Source: Chitinophaga arvensicola (GTDB taxonomy: Bacteria; Bacteroidota; Bacteroidia; Chitinophagales; Chitinophagaceae). Taken from it: a stretch of 64,000 bases of DNA. Below, one piece after another: positions 33,966 through 43,259 of this stretch (position 1 is its first letter; every line of letters begins with the position of its first letter). Made by a program: the position numbers and the translations under genes. The notes under the pieces are model-generated. The model was not told the origin of the DNA and made no database searches. It saw nothing but the letters and a program-made list of their open reading frames with translations. The DNA is taken from assembly GCF_900110835.1 (NCBI RefSeq), contig NZ_FOJG01000002.1, positions 186,001 to 250,000 of the forward strand, given 5' to 3'.

Positions 33966-34002
33966 ACTTTGTACGTACAAAGTTGTATTTTGTACGTACA
34001 AA
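33966..34002 (+). promoter_or_regulatory. Twin palindromic operators before the second sterol desaturase
   Basis: An 18-bp perfect palindrome ACTTTGTACGTACAAAGT (33966-33983) is followed by a second copy of its core TTTGTACGTACAAA (33989-34002). The two centres are 21 bp apart, two helical turns, so two dimers could bind on the same face. The distance to the ATG is 21 nt. TetR-type repressors often use such sites, but no TetR gene is nearby. Confidence 0.7.
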
Positions 34003-34023
34003 CCGATCTTAAATAAGTGCGTT

Positions 34024-35058
34024 ATGGAAGTTATTCAGACTTTATTCCAGGAAATCATCGGATTCCTGGGTATTTCACAATTGATAGAAGTGTGCAAAAC
34101 GGGCAACTACAAAGTCCTGCTCACCTTAAACGGAATTTTCTCTGTTATCTCACCGCTGGTGCCTTTCCTGCTGCTGCTGGAGATTTGCAGGGCCATTTTC
34201 TATAAGAAGTTTAAGATAGAAGACTATAAGATGCCTTTCCTGATTTTTGTGGCTAACCGGTTCATATCCCGCTTTCTTTCTATTGCGATGGTGGCTTTCT
34301 GTATCGGTCTGCTGGAGAAATACGCGCTGTTCAACACATCGTTGAAATGGTACTGGTTTATTTACGGGTATGTGATCTGGGAATTCTCACATTTCATTTA
34401 CCATTATTTTGGTCATAAGGTCCGCTTATTCTGGTGCCTGCACTCTACCCATCATGCTCCGCAAACGATGAATCTGTCGGTTACCTATGCGCACTTTTTT
34501 CTCGAAGCACCTTATGCGGATGTGATCAGAACCAGTATCTGTATTCTCATGGGAGTTAATCCGCCGCTGCTTTTCATCATCATGTTTATAGATGGTACCT
34601 GGGGTTCGTTTATCCATGTCGGTGAAAATCTTATCAAAGACGGACGCCTTGGCTTCCTGAATAAAATTATTCTTACACCTTCCCATCACCGTGTACATCA
34701 CGCTAAAAACCCGTTGTACATGGATACGAATTTCTGTAACCTGTTGAACATCTGGGATAAGGTATTCGGTACCTTCCAGCATGAAAAACGGGAAATGCAG
34801 ATTGAGTATGGAATCTCCAGGGAAATGAATCCCAATAGTTTCCTGGATGTATATTTCGGAGAATTGTACGGACTCTGGAAAGACATGCGCCATGCGCCGG
34901 GGATAAAGAATAAACTGCTGTATGTTGTAATGCCGCCGGGATGGAGCCATACCGGCGATCATAAAACCGCGAAAGTAGTAAAAGCGGCTTTTCTGAAGGA
35001 GGCGCAACAGGCGCAGCAACCGGCAGCCATCAAACAAACCGCCGATCAGCTCATCTGA
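34024..35058 (+). CDS. Sterol desaturase / fatty acid hydroxylase family membrane protein
   Basis: The 344-residue protein has several membrane helices and histidine clusters HFIYHYFGH, HSTHH and HHRVHHA, which would hold a di-iron oxygenase centre. It is longer than the desaturase at 19611 and carries an extra C-terminal region rich in A and Q after about residue 315, so the two are not recent duplicates. It should hydroxylate or desaturate a membrane lipid. Two matching palindromes before the start suggest repressor control by a distant regulator. Its last 13 nt overlap the end of the convergent phosphoesterase gene. Confidence 0.83.
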   Translation: MEVIQTLFQEIIGFLGISQLIEVCKTGNYKVLLTLNGIFSVISPLVPFLLLLEICRAIFYKKFKIEDYKMPFLIFVANRFISRFLSIAMVAFCIGLLEKYALFNTSLKWYWFIYGYVIWEFSHFIYHYFGHKVRLFWCLHSTHHAPQTMNLSVTYAHFFLEAPYADVIRTSICILMGVNPPLLFIIMFIDGTWGSFIHVGENLIKDGRLGFLNKIILTPSHHRVHHAKNPLYMDTNFCNLLNIWDKVFGTFQHEKREMQIEYGISREMNPNSFLDVYFGELYGLWKDMRHAPGIKNKLLYVVMPPGWSHTGDHKTAKVVKAAFLKEAQQAQQPAAIKQTADQLI

Positions 35059-36143
35059 TCAAACAGATAATACAGGGGCGATTCTTCCAGCACTATACGG
35101 GAAGGCGCCCCGTTTTCTTTTTTCCATTTGATCAGCCTGATAAATCCATCTGCTATTTCAATACCGGTAATATCGCCATCGCTGAAACAGCAGCAGCCGG
35201 TGTTGAAATAGGAGGGATGCGCCATTGTTTTTACAAACTGTTTACCTGCATATTCTGCCTGTCTTGCTGCCAATGCTTTTTGTAAGATGTCAACCTGCCC
35301 CGTATCTCCCAGGCTGCGGGCTCTTTCCAGCTGCTTTGTCAGCCGGTCTATATGATCCAGGGATGCAAACACCGGTTTATGCGTATGTCCCGATATCAGG
35401 AACGTTTTTTCATATTGCCGGCTCCATTCATACATGATGATATTGTGCCGGTCTGCCAGATCAAAGGAGTCGGAAAGGGTATCCACACGGATATCAAAAA
35501 AACGCTGCACCGGTGTCCATACAGCTGCTACAAAACATTTGCTGAAAGGGTTTCCATCACTGCGCAGATCGCCCTGGTGGCCATGCGTCAGGTATATCCG
35601 GTAATCCTGCTCCTGGTAACGTGTTTGCAATATGAGGCCTTCGTATACTTTCAGGCGTTTGCCGAAAATATCTTTCAGAAACTGTTGCCGGGGAACCGCA
35701 TAATGCCACTCCAGGTCATGATTGCCAAATACGCGGTAGTACCGCTGCTGTTGCAGAAAACGGGCTTCTTCCCGTAATGAGGTCTGGTTTTCACGGATCA
35801 CTACTGCGGGTGTGGATTCCCACAACTCTTCACAATCACCCAGGTTAATAAAGGTGAACTGTTTATCATAGTAATATCGCAATGCCCCTACATAATTGGC
35901 CTCTGCAGCCATGAAATCGTCTGCGCCATCTTTACCTCCCTTATGCTGGTCGGAGAAGATGATAAAACGCGCATGCTCGTAATGAAAGGGGATGGTAACG
36001 CCTTTGTGTTTGTTGCCTTTCAGAATAGCCTCCTGCAATTCCGATAAAGAAGAAAATACCTTGGTTTTGTCCGGCTGAGAGGAGAAACGGTTGGAGAGCC
36101 AGATGATGGGACGTTTGAGTAGTTTTTTCAGCGGGTTTTGCAC
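35046..36143 (-). CDS. Calcineurin-like metallophosphoesterase
   Basis: The 365-residue cytosolic protein has the phosphoesterase motifs in order: SDQHKGG (D-x-H), NLGDCEELWE (GDxxE), FGNHDLEWH (GNHD/E), THGHQGD and SGHTHKP (GHTH). These bind two metal ions that hydrolyse phosphoesters. Substrates in the family range from nucleotides to UDP-diacylglucosamine. The GDCEELW pattern is common in Bacteroidota members of unknown substrate. It faces the desaturase tail to tail and is followed on its right by a cold-shock gene 118 nt upstream. Confidence 0.82.
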   Translation of the reverse strand: MQNPLKKLLKRPIIWLSNRFSSQPDKTKVFSSLSELQEAILKGNKHKGVTIPFHYEHARFIIFSDQHKGGKDGADDFMAAEANYVGALRYYYDKQFTFINLGDCEELWESTPAVVIRENQTSLREEARFLQQQRYYRVFGNHDLEWHYAVPRQQFLKDIFGKRLKVYEGLILQTRYQEQDYRIYLTHGHQGDLRSDGNPFSKCFVAAVWTPVQRFFDIRVDTLSDSFDLADRHNIIMYEWSRQYEKTFLISGHTHKPVFASLDHIDRLTKQLERARSLGDTGQVDILQKALAARQAEYAGKQFVKTMAHPSYFNTGCCCFSDGDITGIEIADGFIRLIKWKKENGAPSRIVLEESPLYYLFDQMS

Positions 36144-36261
36144 GTTGTGATACTTTTAAAGCAGATGGTATGGCATCACCACCTTACCACGCACAAAAAT
36201 GAGCGATTATCAATAACCGCTCAGATTTTATTATTTCAAAAAGGCCAGACCTTACTTCCGT

Positions 36262-36723
36262 TTAGCCTTTTACTTCTTTCTTAACATTTACCGCACTTGG
36301 ACCTTTCTGTCCTCTTTCCACTTCAAAAGTTACCTTATCTTTTTCTTTAATAGGTTCGGTCAGCTGATTGATGTGAACGAACACGCTGTCCTGCGTCTGC
36401 TGATCGATGATAAACCCGTAACCTTTGGACTCGTTGAAAAACTTCACGACACCTCTGCGGATCAGTTCTGCCGGTTCCTCTGGCAATTGTCTGCCTGGTC
36501 CGAGCTGAATATCTTCCACATTGATCTCTTTTTTCCTGCTGGGATCTGGAGGAGTAGAGGAGATATTACCATTCTCATCAATGTAAGCCATCATATCTTC
36601 CAGACTCTTTCCTTTACCACTGTTTTGCTTCCTCTCTTCCTTTCTTTCCTGCTTGTCCTGTCTTTGTTTTGCCTTTTTCTTTTCTTTTTCCTTTTTACCA
36701 ACTGTTTCCTGGGATCTAGCCAT
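36262..36723 (-). CDS. Cold-shock-domain protein with charged N-terminal extension
   Basis: I chose the ATG at 36723 (MARSQETVGKKEKE), the usual Bacteroidota start; a longer frame to 36813 adds an unlikely leader. The 153-residue protein has a K/E/R-rich N-terminal half (residues 8-50). An SLEDMMAYIDENGNI segment follows. The C-terminal cold-shock domain (about 85-150) has RNP1 KGYGFI and RNP2 VFVH. Cold-shock domains bind single-stranded nucleic acid and unfold RNA; the charged extension probably adds RNA contacts or self-association. Confidence 0.86.
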   Translation of the reverse strand: MARSQETVGKKEKEKKKAKQRQDKQERKEERKQNSGKGKSLEDMMAYIDENGNISSTPPDPSRKKEINVEDIQLGPGRQLPEEPAELIRRGVVKFFNESKGYGFIIDQQTQDSVFVHINQLTEPIKEKDKVTFEVERGQKGPSAVNVKKEVKG

Positions 36724-37011
36724 ATTTATGTATAAATTTTGATACTCCACAAAGATCGGCTTTTTTTGCGTAAGAGACCGGAAATATAAAGCAGCACTGC
36801 GGCGGGATTTCATTATTTTGACCCAGGACTCCCTGTAGCGGCTATTCTATATTTTTTACACATCTTCAAATAACCCTCCGGATGCCGTATTTATTTGTGT
36901 GCAGCGGTAATTATTGTCTCCCTATATTTCGCTAGATTAGCAAATCCGTTTTATTATCCGCAACAAAAAATGAACCCCCTGAAGTGGACCCGTTCAAAAA
37001 TCTAAAAGCTT

Positions 37012-40000
37012 ATGATGAAGAAAACCGCCCTGGTCTTCCTGGCCGCCATGGCAGGAAAACAGGCAATTGCACAGGTAGACGCCGGCTTGTTCCGCTATCC
37101 TGATGTTTCCCGGTCACAGATTGCATTCTCCTATGCGAATGATATCTGGATTGTTCCGAAAACCGGTGGCACTGCCATTAAATTGATCTCCCCACCAGGG
37201 GTAGAAACATTTCCGAAATTTTCACCAGATGGGGCTAAACTGGCTTTCAGTGCCAATTACGACGGTAACACCGACGTATATGTATTGCCGGTAGCCGGTG
37301 GTGTACCACTCCGGCTTACCAATTATGGCGGCTCCGACAGGGTGGTCGACTGGACTCCGGACGGTAAACAGGTGCTCTTTGCCTCCGGAAGGGAAAGCAC
37401 CAAAGAGCGCTTTAACCAGTTCTATACCATCCCGGAAACCGGCGGCGCTGCTACCAAACTGCCACTGGCCTACGCCGAATTTGGGAGCTACTCGCCCGAT
37501 GGCGCTAAAATGGCGCTCACCACGCGGTCACAAAGCTTCCGTAACTGGAAACGATACCGTGGTGGCATGAAAGCCGACATTCATGTTTTCGATTTCAATA
37601 CCCAGCTGTCAGAAAATATCTCCGCTAAAAGTGAAGCAGGCGACGAGTTTCCCATGTGGTTCAAAAATTATATCTATTTCCTGTCCGACCGGGGCACGGA
37701 GAAAAGAATGAACCTCTGGCGCTACGATACGAATGCGAAAACATACGAACAGATTACCAGCTACAAAGACTATGATGTTCACTTCCCCTCTATGGGACCC
37801 GACGACATCGTGTATGAAGCCAACGGTAAAATATTTGTGCTGTCGCTCGCCACACAACAACCCACGGAGGTAAAGGTCAATATCACCACTGATCTGGCTG
37901 CACTGAAGCCGCGTACCATACGTACTGTGAAGTATATCCAGTCTACCTCCCTCAGCCCCGATGGCCAGCGCGCCCTTATCAGCGCCCGTGGCGATGTGTT
38001 TTCCGTTCCTGCCATCAATGGCTACGTAAAAGATCTTACCCGTACCAGCGGAGTGGCCGAACGCTATCCCGTTTGGTCGCCCGATGGTAAAAGCATCGCC
38101 TGGTGGAGCGATAAATCCGGCGACTATGAACTCTGGATAGCCACTGCCGGCAAAGAAAATGAGGCCAGACAGATCACCCGCTACGGCGCGGGCTTCCGCT
38201 ATCGCCCGTATTGGTCGCCCGATAGCAAACAACTCGTCTTTATTGACCAGGACCTGAAAATATGGGTACTGGATATTGCTACAGGTAAAACTACTGCGGT
38301 GGATAAAGCCCTGCACTATTCCCCCGACGTACTGGAAGGCTTCCGCTTCAGCTGGACACCCGACAGCCGTTGGATTACTTACAGCCGTGATATGGAAAAT
38401 GGGCATGAAGCAGTATTCCTCTTCGATACAAAAAACAACCAGCGACACCAGGTGACCAGCGGTTTCTACGACGTGAGCCGGCCCGTGTTTGATGAAGAAG
38501 GAAAATATCTCTACGTGCTTACCAATCAATCATTCAAACCCACCTACAGCAGCATTGATAATACCTTTATCTATGCCAACAGCACCCTGGTGGGCGTAAT
38601 CGGTCTGCAAAAAGAAACACCATCCCTGCTGGCTACCCGCAACGATGCAGTGGAAGTGAAAGACGAAAAGAAAGAACCCGCCAAACCTGCCAAAGAAAAA
38701 GGAAAAGACAAAAAAGAGAAACCGGCCGCGAAGAAAGACGACACAACGATAGACCTGGAAAATATGGAGGCCCGGTTGATCCTCCTGCCAGTGCCCGCCG
38801 GTAATTACAGTCGCCTCGGCGCCACGAAAGGAAAGATCCTGTTTCTCAGTAATATCCCGCCGGATGAAGAAGACGGCGCCGGTGAAGCGAACCTGCAGTA
38901 CTACGATGTGGCCACCAAACAGGTGAAGAATATCATCAAGAACGCCGGTCAGTATGAACTCTCTGCCGACGGCAATAAAATACTGGTTAACAGCGGTCCG
39001 TTCGGTGTGATCGACGTAGCCGAAAACCAGAAAATAGACACCTCCATGCGCGTGGAAGAAATGGAGATGACCGTTAATCCGGTAGAAGAATGGAAACAAC
39101 TCTTCATGGATACCTGGCGGCTGGAAAGGGATTTCTTCTATGATCCTAATATGCATGGTGTGAACTGGAACGACGTTAAAGTGAAGTACGCACACCTGCT
39201 GGACGGCGCACGCACCCGTGAAGAAGTAAGCTTCGTGATTAATGAAATGCTTGGTGAAATGAATGCATCCCACACCTACAACTTCGGAGGAGACGTGGAA
39301 GACAGCAAGCATGAAAGTGTGGGCTATCTCGGGGTGGATTGGCAGGCAGATGGTCCATACTACAAAATTAAACGTATCATCCGTGGGGCGCCCTGGAATG
39401 CGGAAGCCCGCAACCCGCTGGATGAACCGGGCGTGAATATCCATGAAGGAGATTACATCCTTGCGGTAAATGGTGTACCGGTAACCACGGCACAGGAGCC
39501 CTACAGTGTCTTCCAGTCGCTCGCCGGAAAAGTAGTGGAGCTTACCTGGAATAACCGGCCATCATTGGATGGCGCGAAAACAGCCATCGTAAAAACCATC
39601 GGAAGCGAATACCGGTTGCGCCACCTGGCCTGGATTGAGAGTAACCGCAAACACATTGCAGAGGCCACCAATAACCAGGTAGGTTACATCTTTGTTCCCA
39701 GCACCGGTATCGACGGACAGGATGAGCTTATCCGCCAGTTCAACGGACAATGGGACAAAGCCGCCCTGGTGATTGATGAACGCTTCAATAACGGGGGACA
39801 AATACCTGATCGCTTCATTGAAATGCTGAACCGCAAACCACTGTCGTACTGGGCTACCCGCAATGGCACTCCCTCGCAATGGCCGCAATATGCGAATTTC
39901 GGGCCCAAAGTAATGCTCATCAACGGATGGAGCGGCTCCGGTGGTGACGCCTTCCCGGATTATTTCCGCAAAACAGGACTGGGACCTATTATCGGAACCC

Positions 40001-40272
40001 GTACCTGGGGCGGATTGATCGGTATCAGCAATACGCCCGGCCTTATTGATGGCGGCGTTATTACCGTACCTTCTTTCCGTATGTTCAACAGCGATGGTAC
40101 CTGGTTCAAGGAAGGACATGGTGTAGATCCCGATATCCCGGTAGATGAAAACCTCGGTGATATGGCAAAAGGAATTGATCCGCAGATCGAACGTGCCATT
40201 ACTGAAATCAAGAGTTTGTTACAGACAAAGCCTTATAAGGCGCCAGCGCAGCCTCCTTATGAAGTGAGATAA
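37012..40272 (+). CDS. Tricorn-like S41 protease, exported
   Basis: The product has 1086 residues, with the second methionine at 37015 equally likely as start. A signal peptide ends near AIAQ. The first half is beta-propeller made of repeats such as FSPDGAKLAFSAN, WTPDGKQVLFAS, WSPDGKSIAWWSD and WTPDSRWITYSRD. A lysine-rich linker follows (about 550-585). Then come a tricorn C1-like domain, a PDZ domain (about 775-850) and the S41 core with GWSGSGGDAFPDYF. The nucleophile is probably S976. Tricorn proteases cut oligopeptides left by larger proteases. Here the signal peptide places it in the periplasm, which is usual for Bacteroidota. It stands alone. Confidence 0.88.
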   Translation: MMKKTALVFLAAMAGKQAIAQVDAGLFRYPDVSRSQIAFSYANDIWIVPKTGGTAIKLISPPGVETFPKFSPDGAKLAFSANYDGNTDVYVLPVAGGVPLRLTNYGGSDRVVDWTPDGKQVLFASGRESTKERFNQFYTIPETGGAATKLPLAYAEFGSYSPDGAKMALTTRSQSFRNWKRYRGGMKADIHVFDFNTQLSENISAKSEAGDEFPMWFKNYIYFLSDRGTEKRMNLWRYDTNAKTYEQITSYKDYDVHFPSMGPDDIVYEANGKIFVLSLATQQPTEVKVNITTDLAALKPRTIRTVKYIQSTSLSPDGQRALISARGDVFSVPAINGYVKDLTRTSGVAERYPVWSPDGKSIAWWSDKSGDYELWIATAGKENEARQITRYGAGFRYRPYWSPDSKQLVFIDQDLKIWVLDIATGKTTAVDKALHYSPDVLEGFRFSWTPDSRWITYSRDMENGHEAVFLFDTKNNQRHQVTSGFYDVSRPVFDEEGKYLYVLTNQSFKPTYSSIDNTFIYANSTLVGVIGLQKETPSLLATRNDAVEVKDEKKEPAKPAKEKGKDKKEKPAAKKDDTTIDLENMEARLILLPVPAGNYSRLGATKGKILFLSNIPPDEEDGAGEANLQYYDVATKQVKNIIKNAGQYELSADGNKILVNSGPFGVIDVAENQKIDTSMRVEEMEMTVNPVEEWKQLFMDTWRLERDFFYDPNMHGVNWNDVKVKYAHLLDGARTREEVSFVINEMLGEMNASHTYNFGGDVEDSKHESVGYLGVDWQADGPYYKIKRIIRGAPWNAEARNPLDEPGVNIHEGDYILAVNGVPVTTAQEPYSVFQSLAGKVVELTWNNRPSLDGAKTAIVKTIGSEYRLRHLAWIESNRKHIAEATNNQVGYIFVPSTGIDGQDELIRQFNGQWDKAALVIDERFNNGGQIPDRFIEMLNRKPLSYWATRNGTPSQWPQYANFGPKVMLINGWSGSGGDAFPDYFRKTGLGPIIGTRTWGGLIGISNTPGLIDGGVITVPSFRMFNSDGTWFKEGHGVDPDIPVDENLGDMAKGIDPQIERAITEIKSLLQTKPYKAPAQPPYEVR

Positions 40273-40277
40273 AGATA

Positions 40278-40318
40278 TAACATGTCACCTGTTTACGATG
40301 TGGACAGGTGACATGTTA
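40278..40318. terminator. Hairpin between convergent genes
   Basis: Arms TAACATGTCACCTGT (40278-40292) and ACAGGTGACATGTTA (40304-40318) are fully complementary with an 11-nt loop. They fill the gap between the tricorn-like gene (end 40272) and the leftward HAD gene (end 40320), so the hairpin serves both. Confidence 0.7.
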
Positions 40319-40319
40319 A

Positions 40320-40769
40320 CTAACCGACCAGTTGACTTAATATAGTATTCCCCCAATCGGCATCATCTTCCGAAACAATAATCGTTTTAAATTGATATCG
40401 TTCACCTTCAATGGCCACTCCGGGTGAATCATCGATATGCCAGTCGATATTAAATGCCGGTGGATATTTGGAAATCCGGTTGCCGCGCTCACCGAGTGTT
40501 TTATCGTGTATTTCTTTATTGATGATCTTTTCCGGAAAAATACCGTAAGAGAAAAATAATCGCCTGATATAGGAGGGCGACCTGTAAGAGGTGGTATAAA
40601 TAAATACCCGGATCTTTCTCTCCTTTAGCGCCTTCATCAGGTGGATGGTACCTTTTCTCAGGGACTCTTTCGCGAGCAGCTGTTGCCAGAGTCCTCTGCG
40701 TTCTACGGGAAAGCGTTTAACGCCAGGTATCAGGGTATCATCCAGATCGAAAGAAATAGTAAAGGGCAT
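40320..40769 (-). CDS. HAD-superfamily hydrolase-like protein
   Basis: The ATG at 40769 gives 149 residues beginning MPFTISFDLDDTLIPG. The DxDxT motif is DLDDT. Later motifs fit: T in YTTSYRS, K in the EKIINKEIHDK region, and a final acid pair in DWHIDDSPG. The protein lacks a large cap domain. It could be a small phosphatase. Its gene lies 43 nt after an outer-membrane protein gene on the same strand and may share its transcript. Confidence 0.78.
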   Translation of the reverse strand: MPFTISFDLDDTLIPGVKRFPVERRGLWQQLLAKESLRKGTIHLMKALKERKIRVFIYTTSYRSPSYIRRLFFSYGIFPEKIINKEIHDKTLGERGNRISKYPPAFNIDWHIDDSPGVAIEGERYQFKTIIVSEDDADWGNTILSQLVG

Positions 40770-40812
40770 AGGCTGATAGCAGTTGATATGCCGCCGAAGG
40801 TAATTATCTTTT

Positions 40813-41790
40813 TTACTTCCTCGCCTGAAAATTCCAGCGCAAACCACCACTGAAAAAGTAATTCGTGGCCATCCTATGCATCGGTTTGTCTGAAAACATC
40901 TCAGATAATTTCTTGTTCTGGAAAGTAAATCCGCTGTAAAGAATGCTTCCGCCGGAGGCAACAAAATCGATATGTTTATTCAGGTGCCAGGTATTCTCCA
41001 GGCCCAGGCTCATCTCCGAATAGCCCATGAGCCGCTTTTTATCCGGACCATTTTCTACATCATAGGAGGAACCGCGCATACGGAAGGCCAGCGCCAGATC
41101 GGTCTGACTGTTCATCCGTTTGGATACACTCAGTTTCTCCGGGAAATTAATATCTATCTTGAATTTGCTGTCTGTTTGCCATTTAACCAGTAAAGCCGGC
41201 AGCACCATCGGTGTACCAAAGCTATTGGTCAGCATGGCGCCTATACCATAGGAGAAGTGACGGTTATGTTGTTTGATAAATAAAACGCCGCCATTAATAA
41301 AAATATCTTCCATATCCATTTTCTCCATATCGGTGTAAAGCCCTACAGACAAGAGGCTCAGCATTCCCCAACGGTTATGCAGACTGCGGTAATGTGTTAA
41401 TACCAGTTGTGTACTCAGTAACTCTTCGGGTAGCAGCGAATGTTCATAGTCTTTGTTCTGCAGTTTTGTGTAGCTGCCAGATACTGCCAGTCCCCAGTTC
41501 CGGACCTTACCGGTGGCGGTATCCACCCGGTTGCTGAGCATAAAGGCGGCCGCGAAATTATAACGCTGCTGGGAGGTAGTCGAATTCGTTTTTACACTGT
41601 CTTCCGGCCGGATATAACGTGATGCCGGTAAATAATCTACACTGATACCGATACCTGGTCCACTCAGCGAAGTGGCGCCCAGTTGAGCCCACAGCTGATG
41701 TACAGGTGCGAATGCGAATAATAAAATGAGCAGACAGGTATATCCATTCTTTTGTTGCTTAGTTGAATGTTGCAGTTGTTGTTGAGTCAT
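40813..41790 (-). CDS. Outer-membrane beta-barrel protein (DUF6268-like)
   Basis: The 325-residue protein has a signal peptide ending near LWAQ. The mature region is made of amphipathic strands of 8-12 residues, with many aromatic turns (for example GLYTDMEKMD, HFSYGIGAML), and ends with GGLRWNFQARK. That pattern fits an 8- to 12-strand barrel. The order resembles DUF6268 proteins of Bacteroidota, but this comes from memory of the family and is not certain. Function is unknown. It precedes the HAD gene. Confidence 0.62.
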   Translation of the reverse strand: MTQQQLQHSTKQQKNGYTCLLILLFAFAPVHQLWAQLGATSLSGPGIGISVDYLPASRYIRPEDSVKTNSTTSQQRYNFAAAFMLSNRVDTATGKVRNWGLAVSGSYTKLQNKDYEHSLLPEELLSTQLVLTHYRSLHNRWGMLSLLSVGLYTDMEKMDMEDIFINGGVLFIKQHNRHFSYGIGAMLTNSFGTPMVLPALLVKWQTDSKFKIDINFPEKLSVSKRMNSQTDLALAFRMRGSSYDVENGPDKKRLMGYSEMSLGLENTWHLNKHIDFVASGGSILYSGFTFQNKKLSEMFSDKPMHRMATNYFFSGGLRWNFQARK

Positions 41791-41861
41791 GAGTCAGGTG
41801 TTTTTGAAACCTTTGAAGGAAGACACCATGACCCCTGCTGACCCCTATGGATCCTGGAAAA

Positions 41862-43079
41862 TTATTTTCCGGCGTTTACCAGGGCGACCTTCTCCCTGAT
41901 CTCTGCAGTACTCCTGCGGGCCAATGCTTTTTTCCAGAAGATGTTGGCCCGCGCCGTATCTTTCACAGCGAGGTAGTAATCACCCATGCTATCATAAGGA
42001 TTAAAGTTTTCCGGGTAATAATCAATGTTCAGCTGGAAAAACATTTTCGCCTTTTCAAAATTTTGATCCTGCAGGTTGCGGTAACCAAATTCATTCATGG
42101 TAGCTTCATCGGGGCGTACACGGTAACCCATTTCATTTGATAACTGCTGAAAGTGTGTGTTGATCAGTGCTTGCAGGGAATCGGCCGGGCAACTGTTGTC
42201 TGTATAGAGATAGGTAGGGAAGCGGTGATGCGGGAATATATACCGTAGTCCGTCGTATTCAGCTATAAAGGGAATGGAGTTATGATCGTCGTCTTCATAA
42301 TATTTGTATTTCCATCTTAGTTGGTTGCCCGGGAAAGCCCTTATCTCATCTGCTAATTGGAGGATGGCACTGGTATGAAGGGAGCCCATGTAAGTATCTT
42401 TCCTTACCTGTATGGTATCCAGACCGGGTTTCATGGTATGTGCCACTCCCAGGTAGAAGCTTTTGTTTTGATAGGAATGTGATAACTGCTGTTGTATGTT
42501 TGCCAACACATTGCTGTTGTTCCAGAAAATGCTCGGGTCAATAGCGATGTAGCCATTGAACAGGCCGGGATGATGCAATAAGGTATTTACCACCAGCAGG
42601 CCACCCAGTGAATGACCGATCAGTACGCGGAATGGTGCTGTCGCATATTTTTTATCGATATAAGGGATCAGCTCTTTACCAAGGAATGCCGTAAAGGCTT
42701 CTCCGCCGCCAGAATGCGGATCCCTGGCATCGGCAGACGGAGTTAAATCCCTGTTCCGGTGATTATTAGTATTAGGAATGCCAACAATAATCATTTTGGG
42801 TAGGGCCGTGTTACCGTTGCTGGTACTTAGCTGAAAAATCATTGACTGCAATGAAGAGAAATGGAAATCTCCATCGAGTACATACAATACAGGGTAAGCA
42901 GGTTTACTGAAATAGGCGGTATCAGCAGGAGGAGTATAGATCCATAGCGGCCGGTTCTCTTTCAGCGTGTTGGAGTAAAGGCTATCGGGTGTTCCAAAAG
43001 ACACCAGCATCTGTCCGGATTGCGCATTTACAAGGAAACATAGACAGATAGCAAGGGCAGCGAGGGATAGTTTTTTCAT
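41862..43079 (-). CDS. Exported alpha/beta hydrolase of the esterase D / IroE type with TPR tail
   Basis: The 405-residue protein has a signal peptide ending near VNAQS and an esterase-type fold. VLYVLDGDFHF (oxyanion side), PKMIIVGIPN, and the nucleophile GHSLGG (LIGHSLGGLLV) are visible, with D and H later near KYKYYEDDDHNS. A TPR-like helix set (about 325-395) ends the chain. Relatives include ferric-enterobactin esterase Fes/IroE and carbohydrate esterase-like proteins. It is exported, so it would act on a secreted or envelope ester. It is not linked to a siderophore operon here. Confidence 0.8.
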   Translation of the reverse strand: MKKLSLAALAICLCFLVNAQSGQMLVSFGTPDSLYSNTLKENRPLWIYTPPADTAYFSKPAYPVLYVLDGDFHFSSLQSMIFQLSTSNGNTALPKMIIVGIPNTNNHRNRDLTPSADARDPHSGGGEAFTAFLGKELIPYIDKKYATAPFRVLIGHSLGGLLVVNTLLHHPGLFNGYIAIDPSIFWNNSNVLANIQQQLSHSYQNKSFYLGVAHTMKPGLDTIQVRKDTYMGSLHTSAILQLADEIRAFPGNQLRWKYKYYEDDDHNSIPFIAEYDGLRYIFPHHRFPTYLYTDNSCPADSLQALINTHFQQLSNEMGYRVRPDEATMNEFGYRNLQDQNFEKAKMFFQLNIDYYPENFNPYDSMGDYYLAVKDTARANIFWKKALARRSTAEIREKVALVNAGK

Positions 43080-43199
43080 ACCAGCATGTTATTTCCGGTA
43101 AGATGAAATTATTCCATCGGGTTTTATGCAGCTTGTGATGCAGGGGTTAAAAAATGTGACAGAGCAGGGAATTGGTGGGATAAAAACAATGATACTATA

Positions 43200-43250
43200 C
43201 CCGGGCACCGGTGGTTTCTCTTCGCAGAGATCTCCCGAAAAATGCCCGGG
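43200..43250 (-). terminator. Inverted repeat after the FabF gene
   Basis: Arms CCCGGGCA (43200-43207) and TGCCCGGG (43243-43250) flank a 35-nt loop just after the FabF stop codon (43260). The loop is long and no clean T run follows, so termination is plausible but not certain. Confidence 0.4.
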
Positions 43251-43259
43251 CAATGGTAT

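Noticed and set aside
41862..43079. Siderophore esterase operon
   Set aside because: The esterase resembles Fes/IroE in fold, but no siderophore synthesis or uptake genes are nearby. The EntS-like exporter lies 10 kb away beside its own regulator.
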